DNA from: Dyella choica | GTDB lineage: Bacteria > Pseudomonadota > Gammaproteobacteria > Xanthomonadales > Rhodanobacteraceae | NCBI RefSeq assembly: GCF_003977665.1 | Contig: NZ_RYYV01000002.1 | Coordinates: 310,001-374,000 of the forward strand | DNA: 64,000 nt | Direction: 5' to 3' | Shown here: piece after piece, positions 7,657-15,081 of the stretch | Numbering within the stretch: position 1 is the first letter of the stretch | How the letters are laid out: every line of letters begins with the position of its first letter | Program-made: the position numbers and the translations under genes | Notes under the pieces: generated by a model | Databases searched by the model: none | Told to the model about the DNA's origin: nothing | The model's input: only the letters and a program-made list of their open reading frames with translations

Positions 7657-8293
7657 TCCCAGTCGCTTCTCGCCAATGTCCGTAGCGGATTCGTGCGCCG
7701 TATGGAATATGCTTTCTTCGCAGCGCTTAAATAGGGCTGCTGTTGGCGCAAATCTGCATTTCTGCATCACGCCCGCCGTGCTGTACGAGTGCCTTTTTAA
7801 GCCTAGAAAGAATATATCGCAAGAACAGACAGAGCTGATGGGGCAGCTTCGGACTGAGCGGGACGCGGGGCGTTTTCCTGTTCAAGGTTGTAGCTTGGAC
7901 GACTTGCTTGCGGTCTTGTCGAAGATACCTAAAGGGCTTGGTGCCGGCGAGCTATCGTGCATTGCGACTGCTTACGGAATCCGAAGCATTGCGTTCATGA
8001 CGGATGAGCGTCTCGCGCGACGCGAGGCGGAAGGAAAACTCGGCCTTTCTGTGGAAACGACACCTCGCCTCTACGGTTACCTTCATTACCACAAGCATCT
8101 AAATGATGGCGATCACAACGCAGTCATTGCCGAGCATGAGAAATTTGAAAGGAGGCCGCTTACAAAGTTCTTTCAAGACACATACGAAGAGGCAATGCGA
8201 TGCAGGCTTATGGTCGCGACCACTAATGCCGACGCATCTGGGCAGAGCGAAGGCATCGGAGAAGAAAATGCCCAGGGCGGAGCACCATCTTAG
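7646..8293 (+). CDS. PIN-like domain protein (candidate toxin/nuclease)
   Basis: The ATG at 7646 (GGAG about nine bases upstream) is preferred to ATG 7628; both overlap the XRE-ImmA stop. The 215-residue protein shows the spaced acidic residues of a PIN-like fold: Asp15 in VADSCAVW, Glu48 in TPAVLYECL, Glu102 in GAGELSCIATAYG and Asp120 in FMTDERLARREAE. PIN domains are Mg-dependent RNases, often toxins. The coupled ImmA/IrrE-XRE protein would be the natural antitoxin or activator. The C-terminal 60 residues are a polar, low-complexity tail. Toxicity is inferred, not shown. Confidence 0.65.
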   Translation: MNFDPSRFSPMSVADSCAVWNMLSSQRLNRAAVGANLHFCITPAVLYECLFKPRKNISQEQTELMGQLRTERDAGRFPVQGCSLDDLLAVLSKIPKGLGAGELSCIATAYGIRSIAFMTDERLARREAEGKLGLSVETTPRLYGYLHYHKHLNDGDHNAVIAEHEKFERRPLTKFFQDTYEEAMRCRLMVATTNADASGQSEGIGEENAQGGAPS

Positions 8294-8482
8294 GTCGTTT
8301 AAAACGATCTCTTCGTAGTGAGCGAGCGGCTGTGAATTAATCGGGGGAGGATGACACCAAAGTTACCGACAGCCCAACGTCCTCTCAGTTTTGGATGGCT
8401 CATCCGCTTGGAGACAAATCCACCAATCAAGGAGATTAGGTGTGGATGGGCGATCTCAGTGCAAGCTTAGCTCTGTGCCATA

Positions 8483-9739
8483 TTAACCTACAGACTCGTC
8501 AGCCACCATTGACGATATCGATGAAGGCGGACCTGGCAGTTCGCCGCCCAACTTTCGCCAAGCTTCCTTTGCATCCAAATACAACTCATGCCCTACCCCG
8601 TCACGTTCCAAGGTCGGCTTCATCCGAATGGCCTGATTGCGCGCCTTGTTTTTCAGCCACAGGTTAGTGAAAGTCTCGATCGCCTCAACTTCGTCGTCTT
8701 TGATGGCATCCATATCCAGACCCACCAATTTCGTGAAGGTGTCCTGCTCTTCTTTGGTAGGCGATCCATTTTCGGCGGGAAAGGTATAGTTCCCCGGCTT
8801 GCCCATTGGCGACACCATGGGATTCATTCGCACAATGCGACTGTCCACCAGCGGAGGCAATGCAGGCGGCACTGCACCTGCCATGACATGCGCAATGAAG
8901 CTGGCCGAATCAGGCGGGTCATCTACAATCGCGCTAGCGAGTTTCCTCACATCCGCCAGGACACCTTGAGCGTACAAGGTACTGTATAGCGCCCGATTCG
9001 AATCGGGCGGGTCAGGAGGTGGCGGCGCCAAGCATACCGTGCCAGTGCCAATAGATAGCGCGATCACAGACTTTGATCGCCCTTGCATTACCATCGCCTC
9101 AGTCACCGCAGCCAGCACGGGGTTGTTGCAGCCCGTTACGCCACCATCCCAGTAACGTTTACCCGAATCATGTGGCAGTACCGCCGGTTGATCAAAATAC
9201 AGAACGGGTGCGGTGGATGACGCATGAATTGCCTCCACCAGCGGCACTTGCGCAGGATCACCACTTCCAAGGTTCGCCCCCTGGGCCGGCGCTGAGCGGA
9301 AGAACCGTGCACGATTGCGGTCGTAATCGAATCCGATAATAAGCAGATGAACCGGCTTGCCGCTGGTCTTGCCCGGAATATCCTTCACTGCATCCTGCAT
9401 AGGCAAGTTGCAACAACGAGGGAACGCCTCCTTCAATCCGCCAAGCTTCGCATCCGTGCGATACCTAGGGGTGGGAATGAATGATGGGTGCGGCCATTTT
9501 TTTACGAATATGCTTTCGCGCCTCTTCGGATCTTTAAAGAATGCCAGCAGGTCACCGAGCTTCATGTTCGCCACCAATCCGCCTAGCACAATGCTGCCGC
9601 CGGAGTTGGCCGCCACCATGTCGAAATCACGAAGAACGGTATGTCCAGTTGTTTCGCTGTTGTATAGATCAATCAGCGCCTTTACCTGGATCAGCGCCCA
9701 TGATCCACCGCCATCCAGTGAAAGAATCTTGTAGTCCAT
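8483..9739 (-). CDS. Patatin-like phospholipase
   Basis: A 418-residue soluble protein; ATG 9739 follows GAGGGGG by five bases. The patatin fold is clear: oxyanion-hole loop LDGGGSW at residues 8-14, nucleophile elbow ANSGG with Ser46 (the usual first Gly of GxSxG is Ala44), and the catalytic-dyad Asp198 in YWDGGVTGCNNP. A proline-rich insert (APPPPDPPDSNRAL) lies near residue 240. No signal peptide. Patatins release fatty acids from phospholipids; stand-alone bacterial forms include housekeeping enzymes and anti-phage effectors. It sits in the accessory island, 260 bp downstream of a four-helix membrane protein on the same strand. Confidence 0.85.
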   Translation of the reverse strand: MDYKILSLDGGGSWALIQVKALIDLYNSETTGHTVLRDFDMVAANSGGSIVLGGLVANMKLGDLLAFFKDPKRRESIFVKKWPHPSFIPTPRYRTDAKLGGLKEAFPRCCNLPMQDAVKDIPGKTSGKPVHLLIIGFDYDRNRARFFRSAPAQGANLGSGDPAQVPLVEAIHASSTAPVLYFDQPAVLPHDSGKRYWDGGVTGCNNPVLAAVTEAMVMQGRSKSVIALSIGTGTVCLAPPPPDPPDSNRALYSTLYAQGVLADVRKLASAIVDDPPDSASFIAHVMAGAVPPALPPLVDSRIVRMNPMVSPMGKPGNYTFPAENGSPTKEEQDTFTKLVGLDMDAIKDDEVEAIETFTNLWLKNKARNQAIRMKPTLERDGVGHELYLDAKEAWRKLGGELPGPPSSISSMVADESVG

Positions 9740-9762
9740 GGTGCCCCCTCGGGTCGAGTGAG

Positions 9763-9981
9763 ATCAACCTAAGCAGACCGCTATTGCATCAGTGGAGTCA
9801 GGCGCATAGCGACACAGCTGAGTTGCCCTGGCAGGGCAATGCCTATTTCCTGATTGGTGACCCTTTCCCCTTGGCCGACAGTTCGGTCAACGATGCCACC
9901 GACTTGTCAACGCTGATGCTTTACCAGCCAGACCATGAAGATCTTGTCAATGAGGGTAAGAAAACCATGCGTCAGCTCTAA
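9763..9981 (+). pseudogene. Possible C-terminal remnant of an unknown gene
   Basis: Between the patatin and the membrane protein, the plus strand reads HQWSQAHSDTAELPWQGNAYF, LIGDPFPLADSSVND and LYQPDHEDLVNEGKKTMRQL before a TAA at 9979-9981. The composition is protein-like and ordinary, but there is no start codon of its own; the frame continues only into the antisense of the patatin gene. It may be the end of a gene whose front was lost when the island rearranged. No family recognised. Confidence 0.3.
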
Positions 9982-9999
9982 TCGATTTCCGGCGGCTTC

Positions 10000-10725
10000 T
10001 TATTGCATCACCTCGACAGCCCCTTGATTGCACGTTGCCACAACGGCGATTTGCATATCGCTCATCTGTCCTTCTTCGACGCCAGCCTCCGCCAACAGAG
10101 CTTCATAGACATCAAGGCGGCCTTTGATGCGTGCGCCCCACCAAGCCACGAGATACATGATCGCCAGCATCCATAGCAAAATGCTGCCGATCAAATGTAC
10201 GTGGCCAAGCAAATCCTTCCAATCTCCGAATGACCATTCCTTGAGCTGCAAATACAGCAAAGCCAGCAGTGGAAGAATGCCGAGCTTTTCCATGCCTCCA
10301 CTCAGCAGGGCATGCCGATACAGCAACGTTGTTTTTCGATCACGGACATAGCGTAAGTACCTGGCAACCTCATCGGCTGGACACTTTCGCAAGGCATCCA
10401 CGACATTCCGGTAGCGCAAATAGAAGTCGTCAAGATGCATGGCGAAGTCCAGGTATTGCCGTTTGTAAGCGCGCCACACCCGATAACCAACACGAACGCA
10501 AACGATCATTACACAAGCCCATTCCAGCAATGCGCCGGCCTGCAGAATCAGCTGACCTAGTCGATTGCGAAGTAATAAATTGATCAGTATCACCAACCCA
10601 CCGAAAACGACCACGCCAGCCAGCGAGTAGAGTTCGAATCGTGTCACAGCCGTATCGTCCGCGTCCTGCACGTATTCGGCGATGCGCTCCTCCAGCCAGG
10701 CAAAGCTAAACGACTGCGACGGCAT
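10000..10725 (-). CDS. Four-helix membrane protein, unknown function
   Basis: A 241-residue protein with AGGAG eight bases before ATG 10725. Hydrophobic helices are visible at about residues 30-50 (LAGVVVFGGLVILINLLL), 58-80, 148-165 (LGILPLLALLYLQL) and 175-198 (IGSILLWMLAIMYLVAWWG). A charged cytoplasmic-type segment of about 60 residues lies between the pairs (DDFYLRYRNVVDALRKCPADEVARYLRYVRDRK). No known domain recognised. Same strand as the patatin gene 260 bp downstream, so the two could form a membrane-acting pair, but a remnant lies between them. Confidence 0.6.
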   Translation of the reverse strand: MPSQSFSFAWLEERIAEYVQDADDTAVTRFELYSLAGVVVFGGLVILINLLLRNRLGQLILQAGALLEWACVMIVCVRVGYRVWRAYKRQYLDFAMHLDDFYLRYRNVVDALRKCPADEVARYLRYVRDRKTTLLYRHALLSGGMEKLGILPLLALLYLQLKEWSFGDWKDLLGHVHLIGSILLWMLAIMYLVAWWGARIKGRLDVYEALLAEAGVEEGQMSDMQIAVVATCNQGAVEVMQ

Positions 10726-10867
10726 AGGCAGTCTCCTGCATTACCTGATCGATCCCAACATTCCACGATACGAAATCCATGGACAAACCTTCGGCTGAAC
10801 TGGTTAGCCGCATCAAGCCATCCATACTCATCGCCATCCCCTACTCTGCGTTAATCGGAACACTAGC

Positions 10868-10939
10868 GCGTAGGCTGGGATGATAATCCCAGCTTGGCAT
10901 CCGACATGCAGGTGCTGGGATTACCATCCCAGCCTACGC
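10868..10939. repeat. REP pair (GTAG-type palindromes, inverted)
   Basis: Two units face each other: GCGTAGGCTGGGATGATAAT... at 10868-10893 and its inverse at 10914-10939, separated by 20 bp. Each has an inner hairpin (CTGGGAT / ATCCCAG) behind a GTAGG head. Similar units recur at 11765, 12838, 13850, 24841, 26560, 29203 and 34832. The head resembles REP families of Xanthomonadales mobilised by RAYT transposases; no RAYT gene is in the window. Confidence 0.85.
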
Positions 10940-11024
10940 CGCGCCAGACCCACATACAGGGCGGCGACGGGTACGTGGAAAGGCGTGCGTGAAGAACTCA
11001 CGCACGCCCGATGCCGCCTGCCGC

Positions 11025-11618
11025 TTAGGGGTAAAAAGTCTGGGCCGGGCTGGCCGTCAGCAGGCCACCCGCCAGGCAAGTGCCACCGTCCGAGGCGTTC
11101 CCGAAGGTTACGCCACCGGTGGCCCGCACCTGATCGGACGGAGCGGGATTGGTCAGGTTGGCGTACCAGAGCAGATTGGGGAAAGGAGCAAAGCAAGTCA
11201 CTGGGCGCTGCGGCCCGAACCCAACCCACTGGACTGACTTGATAGCCAGAGAGGAGTTGTAGATAACGCTGCCACCGGTGCTGCTATCCACGCTGAAGGT
11301 TCGCGGAAATTGACTGTTATCAATATAGAAATGGGCCTGTGTACCCACGCCGCAATCGTAGTTCACACTGGCCGAGGTCACCGTAATGTCGCCCGTACCC
11401 GCCATCATGCCGTTGATCGTGAGGGTGCAACTGGTCGACTGTGTCTGGCCCTTATACGTGGGTGAGCTGGACAGCGATATCGAAAGCGGGCCAGTCAGGG
11501 TGATCGCCCCGCCCGGGCTCACGCTCGTGGCCTGGGCAGACAGGCTCACGCCCAGACCCAAGGCGATAGCGGTCATCGCCATCGCCAGCTTCCTTGAAGA
11601 CATTTCAAAAGCAAACAT
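11025..11618 (-). CDS. Secreted hypothetical protein
   Basis: ATG 11618 follows AAGGAG; a longer frame to 11735 has no such site. The 197-residue product begins with a signal peptide (KLAMAMTAIALGLGVSLSAQA, cleavage probably after AQA near residue 30). The mature part is Ser/Thr/Gly-rich beta-type sequence (SISLSSSPTYKGQTQSTSCTL) with three spaced cysteines (TSCTL, YDCGV, VTCFA) and a final TCLAGG. This looks like a small exported beta-sandwich protein. A distant relation to PraB-like or fimbrial-type secreted proteins is possible but unproven. Flanked by REP elements on both sides. Confidence 0.65.
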   Translation of the reverse strand: MFAFEMSSRKLAMAMTAIALGLGVSLSAQATSVSPGGAITLTGPLSISLSSSPTYKGQTQSTSCTLTINGMMAGTGDITVTSASVNYDCGVGTQAHFYIDNSQFPRTFSVDSSTGGSVIYNSSLAIKSVQWVGFGPQRPVTCFAPFPNLLWYANLTNPAPSDQVRATGGVTFGNASDGGTCLAGGLLTASPAQTFYP

Positions 11619-11764
11619 TCTGCATCTCCTTGTGAATGAATGGTCTTTTGCTTCTTGTGTCACGTCCCCTGTTCCTGGGACCGAGGGTATATCGCCGACG
11701 ATTGTCATGGACAGTGCCAGGACAAAGCACCGCATGTGACTTCATTGAAATAAACGCTGTCATG

Positions 11765-11822
11765 CGCGTAGGCTGGGGCGGCCATCCCAGCATGGGGTGC
11801 CGCGTGCAAAGCTTGGGATGAC
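11765..11822. repeat. Degenerate REP pair
   Basis: A diverged copy of the GTAGGCTGGGAT palindrome: GCGTAGGCTGGGGCGGCCAT at 11765-11784 and a partial inverse (GCTTGGGATGACAG) ending at 11822. Several mismatches in the second arm suggest an old copy. Confidence 0.6.
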
Positions 11823-11911
11823 AGGGGTTTTAATTTTTCCGCATGAAAGATGGAAACTTTCCCTAGACAGCATTGGGCCAGTGCCGGCATGGCGATTCGC
11901 GGTCAAATCGG

Positions 11912-12718
11912 CTACTGCTCATTCACCGCCGTCAAATATCGGTCGAAAGACACGTCCACGGCGGCGCGGCCTCCCCCCATGATGTTGCGGTTCCAGGTGT
12001 AGCCGAACACATCCTCGAAGGCATAGCCGTCCAATCTCGCCCGCATGGCTTTTACATCGCCTGGCGCCATGGGAATGTAATTGGGATAGCTGTACATGAA
12101 GGTGACGTGGCGGCGGTCCATCGCCACTTGCAGTGCGTCACCGGGGAAAAGCGCGCCGCCAGGGCGCGGGCCTTGCTTCCAGTGCAAGGCGGTGCTGCCT
12201 GGGAAATGGCCGCCGCAGCGAATGAGCGTCACGTCATTCGAAAGCTTCAGCTGATCACTGCCCCAGAACTCGATGGACGACGAGTGACGTTGTACCCACG
12301 CTTTGTCCGCCTCATGCAGAAGAATGGGCACATTGCCGAAGGCACGGCTCCATTCCACCATCGAGGCGTAGAAATGGGGATGGGAAATGATGATACGGTC
12401 CAGGCCGCCGCGGGACTTGATCGCAGCAATCGCATCATCGGAGACGAGGCTTACCGTTTCCCAAAGGATATTCCCCGCGTCCGTCGGCAGCAGCAAAGCC
12501 CGTTGATCGATGGCGAAATGGGGCGTGACGCCGATGGCCAGGAGCCCGGCTTCCTCGCCCAGTCGCTGACGATAGGTGTTGTGCAAGGCATCCATGCTGG
12601 TCCAATGCTGTCCCTCCCATCCGACGTACTGGCGTTCGTCTTCACAGATGGGGCAATGCCCGGGCGGAACGTCCGTATCGCCGAATTGCGTTCCGCAAGT
12701 GGCACAGATGGGCAACAT
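11912..12718 (-). CDS. MBL-fold hydrolase with N-terminal zinc ribbon
   Basis: A 268-residue protein. Residues 1-27 hold two CxxC pairs (CATCG and CPICE), a small zinc ribbon. The rest is a metallo-beta-lactamase fold: ISHPHFYASMVEW replaces the canonical HxHxDH (two His kept, the Asp shifted or lost), CGGHFPGSTALHW supplies the next His, and FPGDALQV the bridging Asp. Such proteins are found as stand-alone hydrolases of unknown substrate. The altered first motif means metal loading may differ from classical MBL enzymes. Single gene between two REP clusters. Confidence 0.75.
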   Translation of the reverse strand: MLPICATCGTQFGDTDVPPGHCPICEDERQYVGWEGQHWTSMDALHNTYRQRLGEEAGLLAIGVTPHFAIDQRALLLPTDAGNILWETVSLVSDDAIAAIKSRGGLDRIIISHPHFYASMVEWSRAFGNVPILLHEADKAWVQRHSSSIEFWGSDQLKLSNDVTLIRCGGHFPGSTALHWKQGPRPGGALFPGDALQVAMDRRHVTFMYSYPNYIPMAPGDVKAMRARLDGYAFEDVFGYTWNRNIMGGGRAAVDVSFDRYLTAVNEQ

Positions 12719-12837
12719 AAGCTCGTTTCTCCGCTGGATGATGAGTCGCCGGATGCTTTACACAGGCTAACCGCCAGCCGCCCACTTTGATGAGAGCCAC
12801 TGCCGACAAAAGCATGGGGTCCAGTTCGGAATGAGGG

Positions 12838-12914
12838 GCGTAGGCTGGATGGCAATCCCAGCATCGCGCGGATTGCATGCACGGCAATGCTGGGTTTCAC
12901 AACCCAGCCTACGA
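12838..12914. repeat. REP pair
   Basis: Inverted pair of GTAGGCTGG palindromes, first arm at 12838-12862 (one base shorter than consensus) and the inverse at 12889-12914 (TGCTGGGTTTCACAACCCAG then CCTACG). It occupies most of the 310-bp space between the MBL and OmpA-family genes, which otherwise holds nothing recognisable. Confidence 0.75.
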
Positions 12915-13028
12915 TTGGCATCCCACGCTCCGCCAAACGAGCATCACACGGGACAGCCCGGTTCACGGGTATCCCAAGCTGTCAAAGCGGCCGCGCGAAC
13001 GATTGGCCGGCCACCGCACCAGGCGGCC

Positions 13029-13661
13029 TCATCCTTGCGGAGCCGATCCTTGCGACGACGACGTCGGAGATGCCGGTTCTGGCGTTTGCGCGCCGGCAAA
13101 ATCCACCACCAGGCTCACGCGACGGTTGGGCTCTCCGGCTTCGCCCGATTTGCCCTTCAGGACCTGGCGATTGACCGACTTGCCGTAACTGACCGTGCGC
13201 ACCTGGTCAGCCGACATGCCGCCCGTGTTCACCAGGTAATCGCGCACCGCGTTCGCACGCTTCCGCCCCAGTTGCATGTTGTACGACGCACTGCCGGCGG
13301 CATCGGTAAAGCCCTCCACGGTGACCACGGCTTGCGGGTAGTTCTTGGACATGATCTTGGCGAAATCGTCGAGCAAGGGCTTGTCCTGGTCACGCAGGGT
13401 GGCGTCGTTGAACGCGAAATGGGAAACCGTATCGACATGGATGCGGCCATTCAGCTGGGCAATCTTCGCGTCGTATTGCGCAAAGTGCTGCTGCATCGTC
13501 TGCGTCAGACCGTCGATTTCCTGCTGCTGCTTCTGTTGGTTGGCGCGCAGCTCGCCAATGGCTGCGTCGAAATCGGCCTTCTTGACGTAGCCCTGGCATC
13601 CACCCAGGCCGACGGCCAGTACAGCCAACGACACATAGGCAAAACGTTGATAAGAGCGCAT
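13029..13661 (-). CDS. OmpA-family lipoprotein
   Basis: A 210-residue protein with a lipoprotein signal: hydrophobic stretch then LGGC at residues 19-22. A short coiled-coil-like region (QQKQQQEIDGLTQTMQQH) follows, then an OmpA-like peptidoglycan-binding domain at about 75-190 (VTVEGFTDAAGSASYNMQLGRKRANAVRDYL, SYGKSVNRQVL, NRRVSLVVDF). The Asp and Arg residues that hold diaminopimelate are present. The tail is Ser/Pro-rich. It most likely sits in the outer membrane and grips the cell wall, like Pal or YiaD. Single gene, REP elements on both sides. Confidence 0.85.
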   Translation of the reverse strand: MRSYQRFAYVSLAVLAVGLGGCQGYVKKADFDAAIGELRANQQKQQQEIDGLTQTMQQHFAQYDAKIAQLNGRIHVDTVSHFAFNDATLRDQDKPLLDDFAKIMSKNYPQAVVTVEGFTDAAGSASYNMQLGRKRANAVRDYLVNTGGMSADQVRTVSYGKSVNRQVLKGKSGEAGEPNRRVSLVVDFAGAQTPEPASPTSSSQGSAPQG

Positions 13662-14093
13662 GGAACAGCCTCGTTGTCACCACATCAACATCCTTTTTGC
13701 AGCGTCGTGCGTTGTCATGGCGTGAACTTGAAGTCTGCATGGATGGGGCGTACGAGCACGTTTAATGGATATTCCACTTCGGTTTCATTGAAAATCGCAG
13801 TGCCTCAGCGCAAGAAGGTTGGGGCCGCACGGTATGCGCGTCTGGCACAGCGTAGGCTGGGATGGCAATCCCAGCACCGGGATGCCGCATGCAAAGCTGG
13901 GATTGTCATCCCAGCCTACGCTGCTCATTTTTGAATGGATGCATCAAAGCAACCTGCAAGCCCACTCCAGGGGTGCCTTTTGGCAGGAATGCCTTTTGGC
14001 AGTCGTGCTTTGCGCGCGGACTGGCACAAGCTGCACCGGGAGCCATCGTCGTGCCGAAGGCACCACCGTGGGCAACGCAACGAGGGCGCAGCC
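13662..14093. other. Intergenic region holding a REP pair
   Basis: About 430 bases between a minus-strand lipoprotein and a plus-strand protease. It contains the promoters of both divergent genes and the REP pair at 13850-13922. A continuous plus-strand frame from 13935 into the protease gene reads through, but its translation before 14094 has no hydrophobic or family signal. Confidence 0.5.
13850..13922. repeat. REP pair, best-conserved copy
   Basis: AGCGTAGGCTGGGATGGCAA at 13850-13869 and the nearly exact inverse ending GTAGGCTG-complement at 13922, with about 20 bp between hairpins. Both hairpins (CTGGGAT-N3/4-ATCCCAG type) are perfect, which makes this the best reference unit for the family in this window. 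Confidence 0.85.
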
Positions 14094-14936
14094 ATGCATT
14101 CGTCTTTTCGCACACCGGCGTGGTTTTACTTTGGGGTCGCATTCGGCATCACCTGGGCGTTCTGGCTTTTCCCCGTGCTGGCCAGTCGCGGCATCTTGCC
14201 GCTTGGGCAGGGTGCGCAGCTGGCCTGCCTGTTCGCCGGCTCCTTTGGACCTTTCGTCGGGGCCTTTCTGGCGGCATATCGCGATGGTGGCTGGCCGGCA
14301 GTACGCGAATTCGCCGGCCGTAGCCTGCGCTACCGCATGGGCCCGATCTATTTTCTCGCCGCCCTATTGCTTACGCCGGTTGCGGCCGCCCTGTCGATGG
14401 CATGGCTGGCCAGTCACGGCGGCCCGCCGTTCGCCATCGCGGTGTCGCTGAGCCATTTGCCCCTGCTGTATCTGGAATTGTTGCTGTTCGGCGGCTCCGT
14501 CAACGAGGAATTCGGCTGGGCCTACGCGATCGATCGCCTGCAGCAGCGGCAAAGCTTGCTCCGCGCGGCGGTGGTGCTGGGCGTGATATGGGGTTGCTGG
14601 CACATCCCGCTGTTTTTCGTTACCGGCCTGACGCAGTCGTTCATGCCCTTCTGGGCCTTCCTGGTCTTTACCGTCGCGCTGCGCATCGTGATCGTCTGGG
14701 GCTACGCAAGCAATCGCCAAAGCATCCTGATTGCGCTGCTCTTTCACACGGGCAGCAATCTGGCCTTCAACCTCTTTGAGGTGGTGGATCGCTCGTCACG
14801 GCACGATCAGCGCGGCTTTATCGGCTATGGGCTGATCGTGCTCGTCATTGCGCTGCTGATCGCGTTCAGCGCACGCTGCTACCAGCGCGTGCCACCGAAT
14901 TCGATCGCAGGCACAGACGATAAAGTCCTCGAATGA
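14094..14936 (+). CDS. CPBP-family intramembrane metalloprotease
   Basis: A 280-residue multi-pass membrane protein from ATG 14094. Motif 1 (NEEFGWAYAIDRLQ, the EExxxR-like glutamates) lies near residue 140 and motif 2 (GCWHIPLF, catalytic His) near residue 165; a third (LLFHTGSNLAFNL) supplies the His-x-x-x-Asn/Asp. Seven to eight helices can be counted. CPBP (Abi) proteases resemble CAAX prenyl proteases; bacterial members cleave membrane-bound substrates or confer bacteriocin self-immunity. The substrate is not predictable here. Monocistronic by spacing. Confidence 0.85.
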   Translation: MHSSFRTPAWFYFGVAFGITWAFWLFPVLASRGILPLGQGAQLACLFAGSFGPFVGAFLAAYRDGGWPAVREFAGRSLRYRMGPIYFLAALLLTPVAAALSMAWLASHGGPPFAIAVSLSHLPLLYLELLLFGGSVNEEFGWAYAIDRLQQRQSLLRAAVVLGVIWGCWHIPLFFVTGLTQSFMPFWAFLVFTVALRIVIVWGYASNRQSILIALLFHTGSNLAFNLFEVVDRSSRHDQRGFIGYGLIVLVIALLIAFSARCYQRVPPNSIAGTDDKVLE

Positions 14937-15081
14937 AATATCCATATTCAAGCTTGATCCGCGGCTTATGCCGCAACGGCGACAGGTTTTAACGGTCAAG
15001 CATAGGTTTGCCGTAGTGACTGGGTCATTAGGACTTGTCTCAATCCACCGCCTGACGCTCACCCCGCCACTGAAACGCGCA

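Noticed and set aside
8351-8470. 39-codon frame beginning directly after GGGGGAGG
   Set aside because: The ribosome-binding-like run touches the ATG with no spacer, and the peptide shows no motif.
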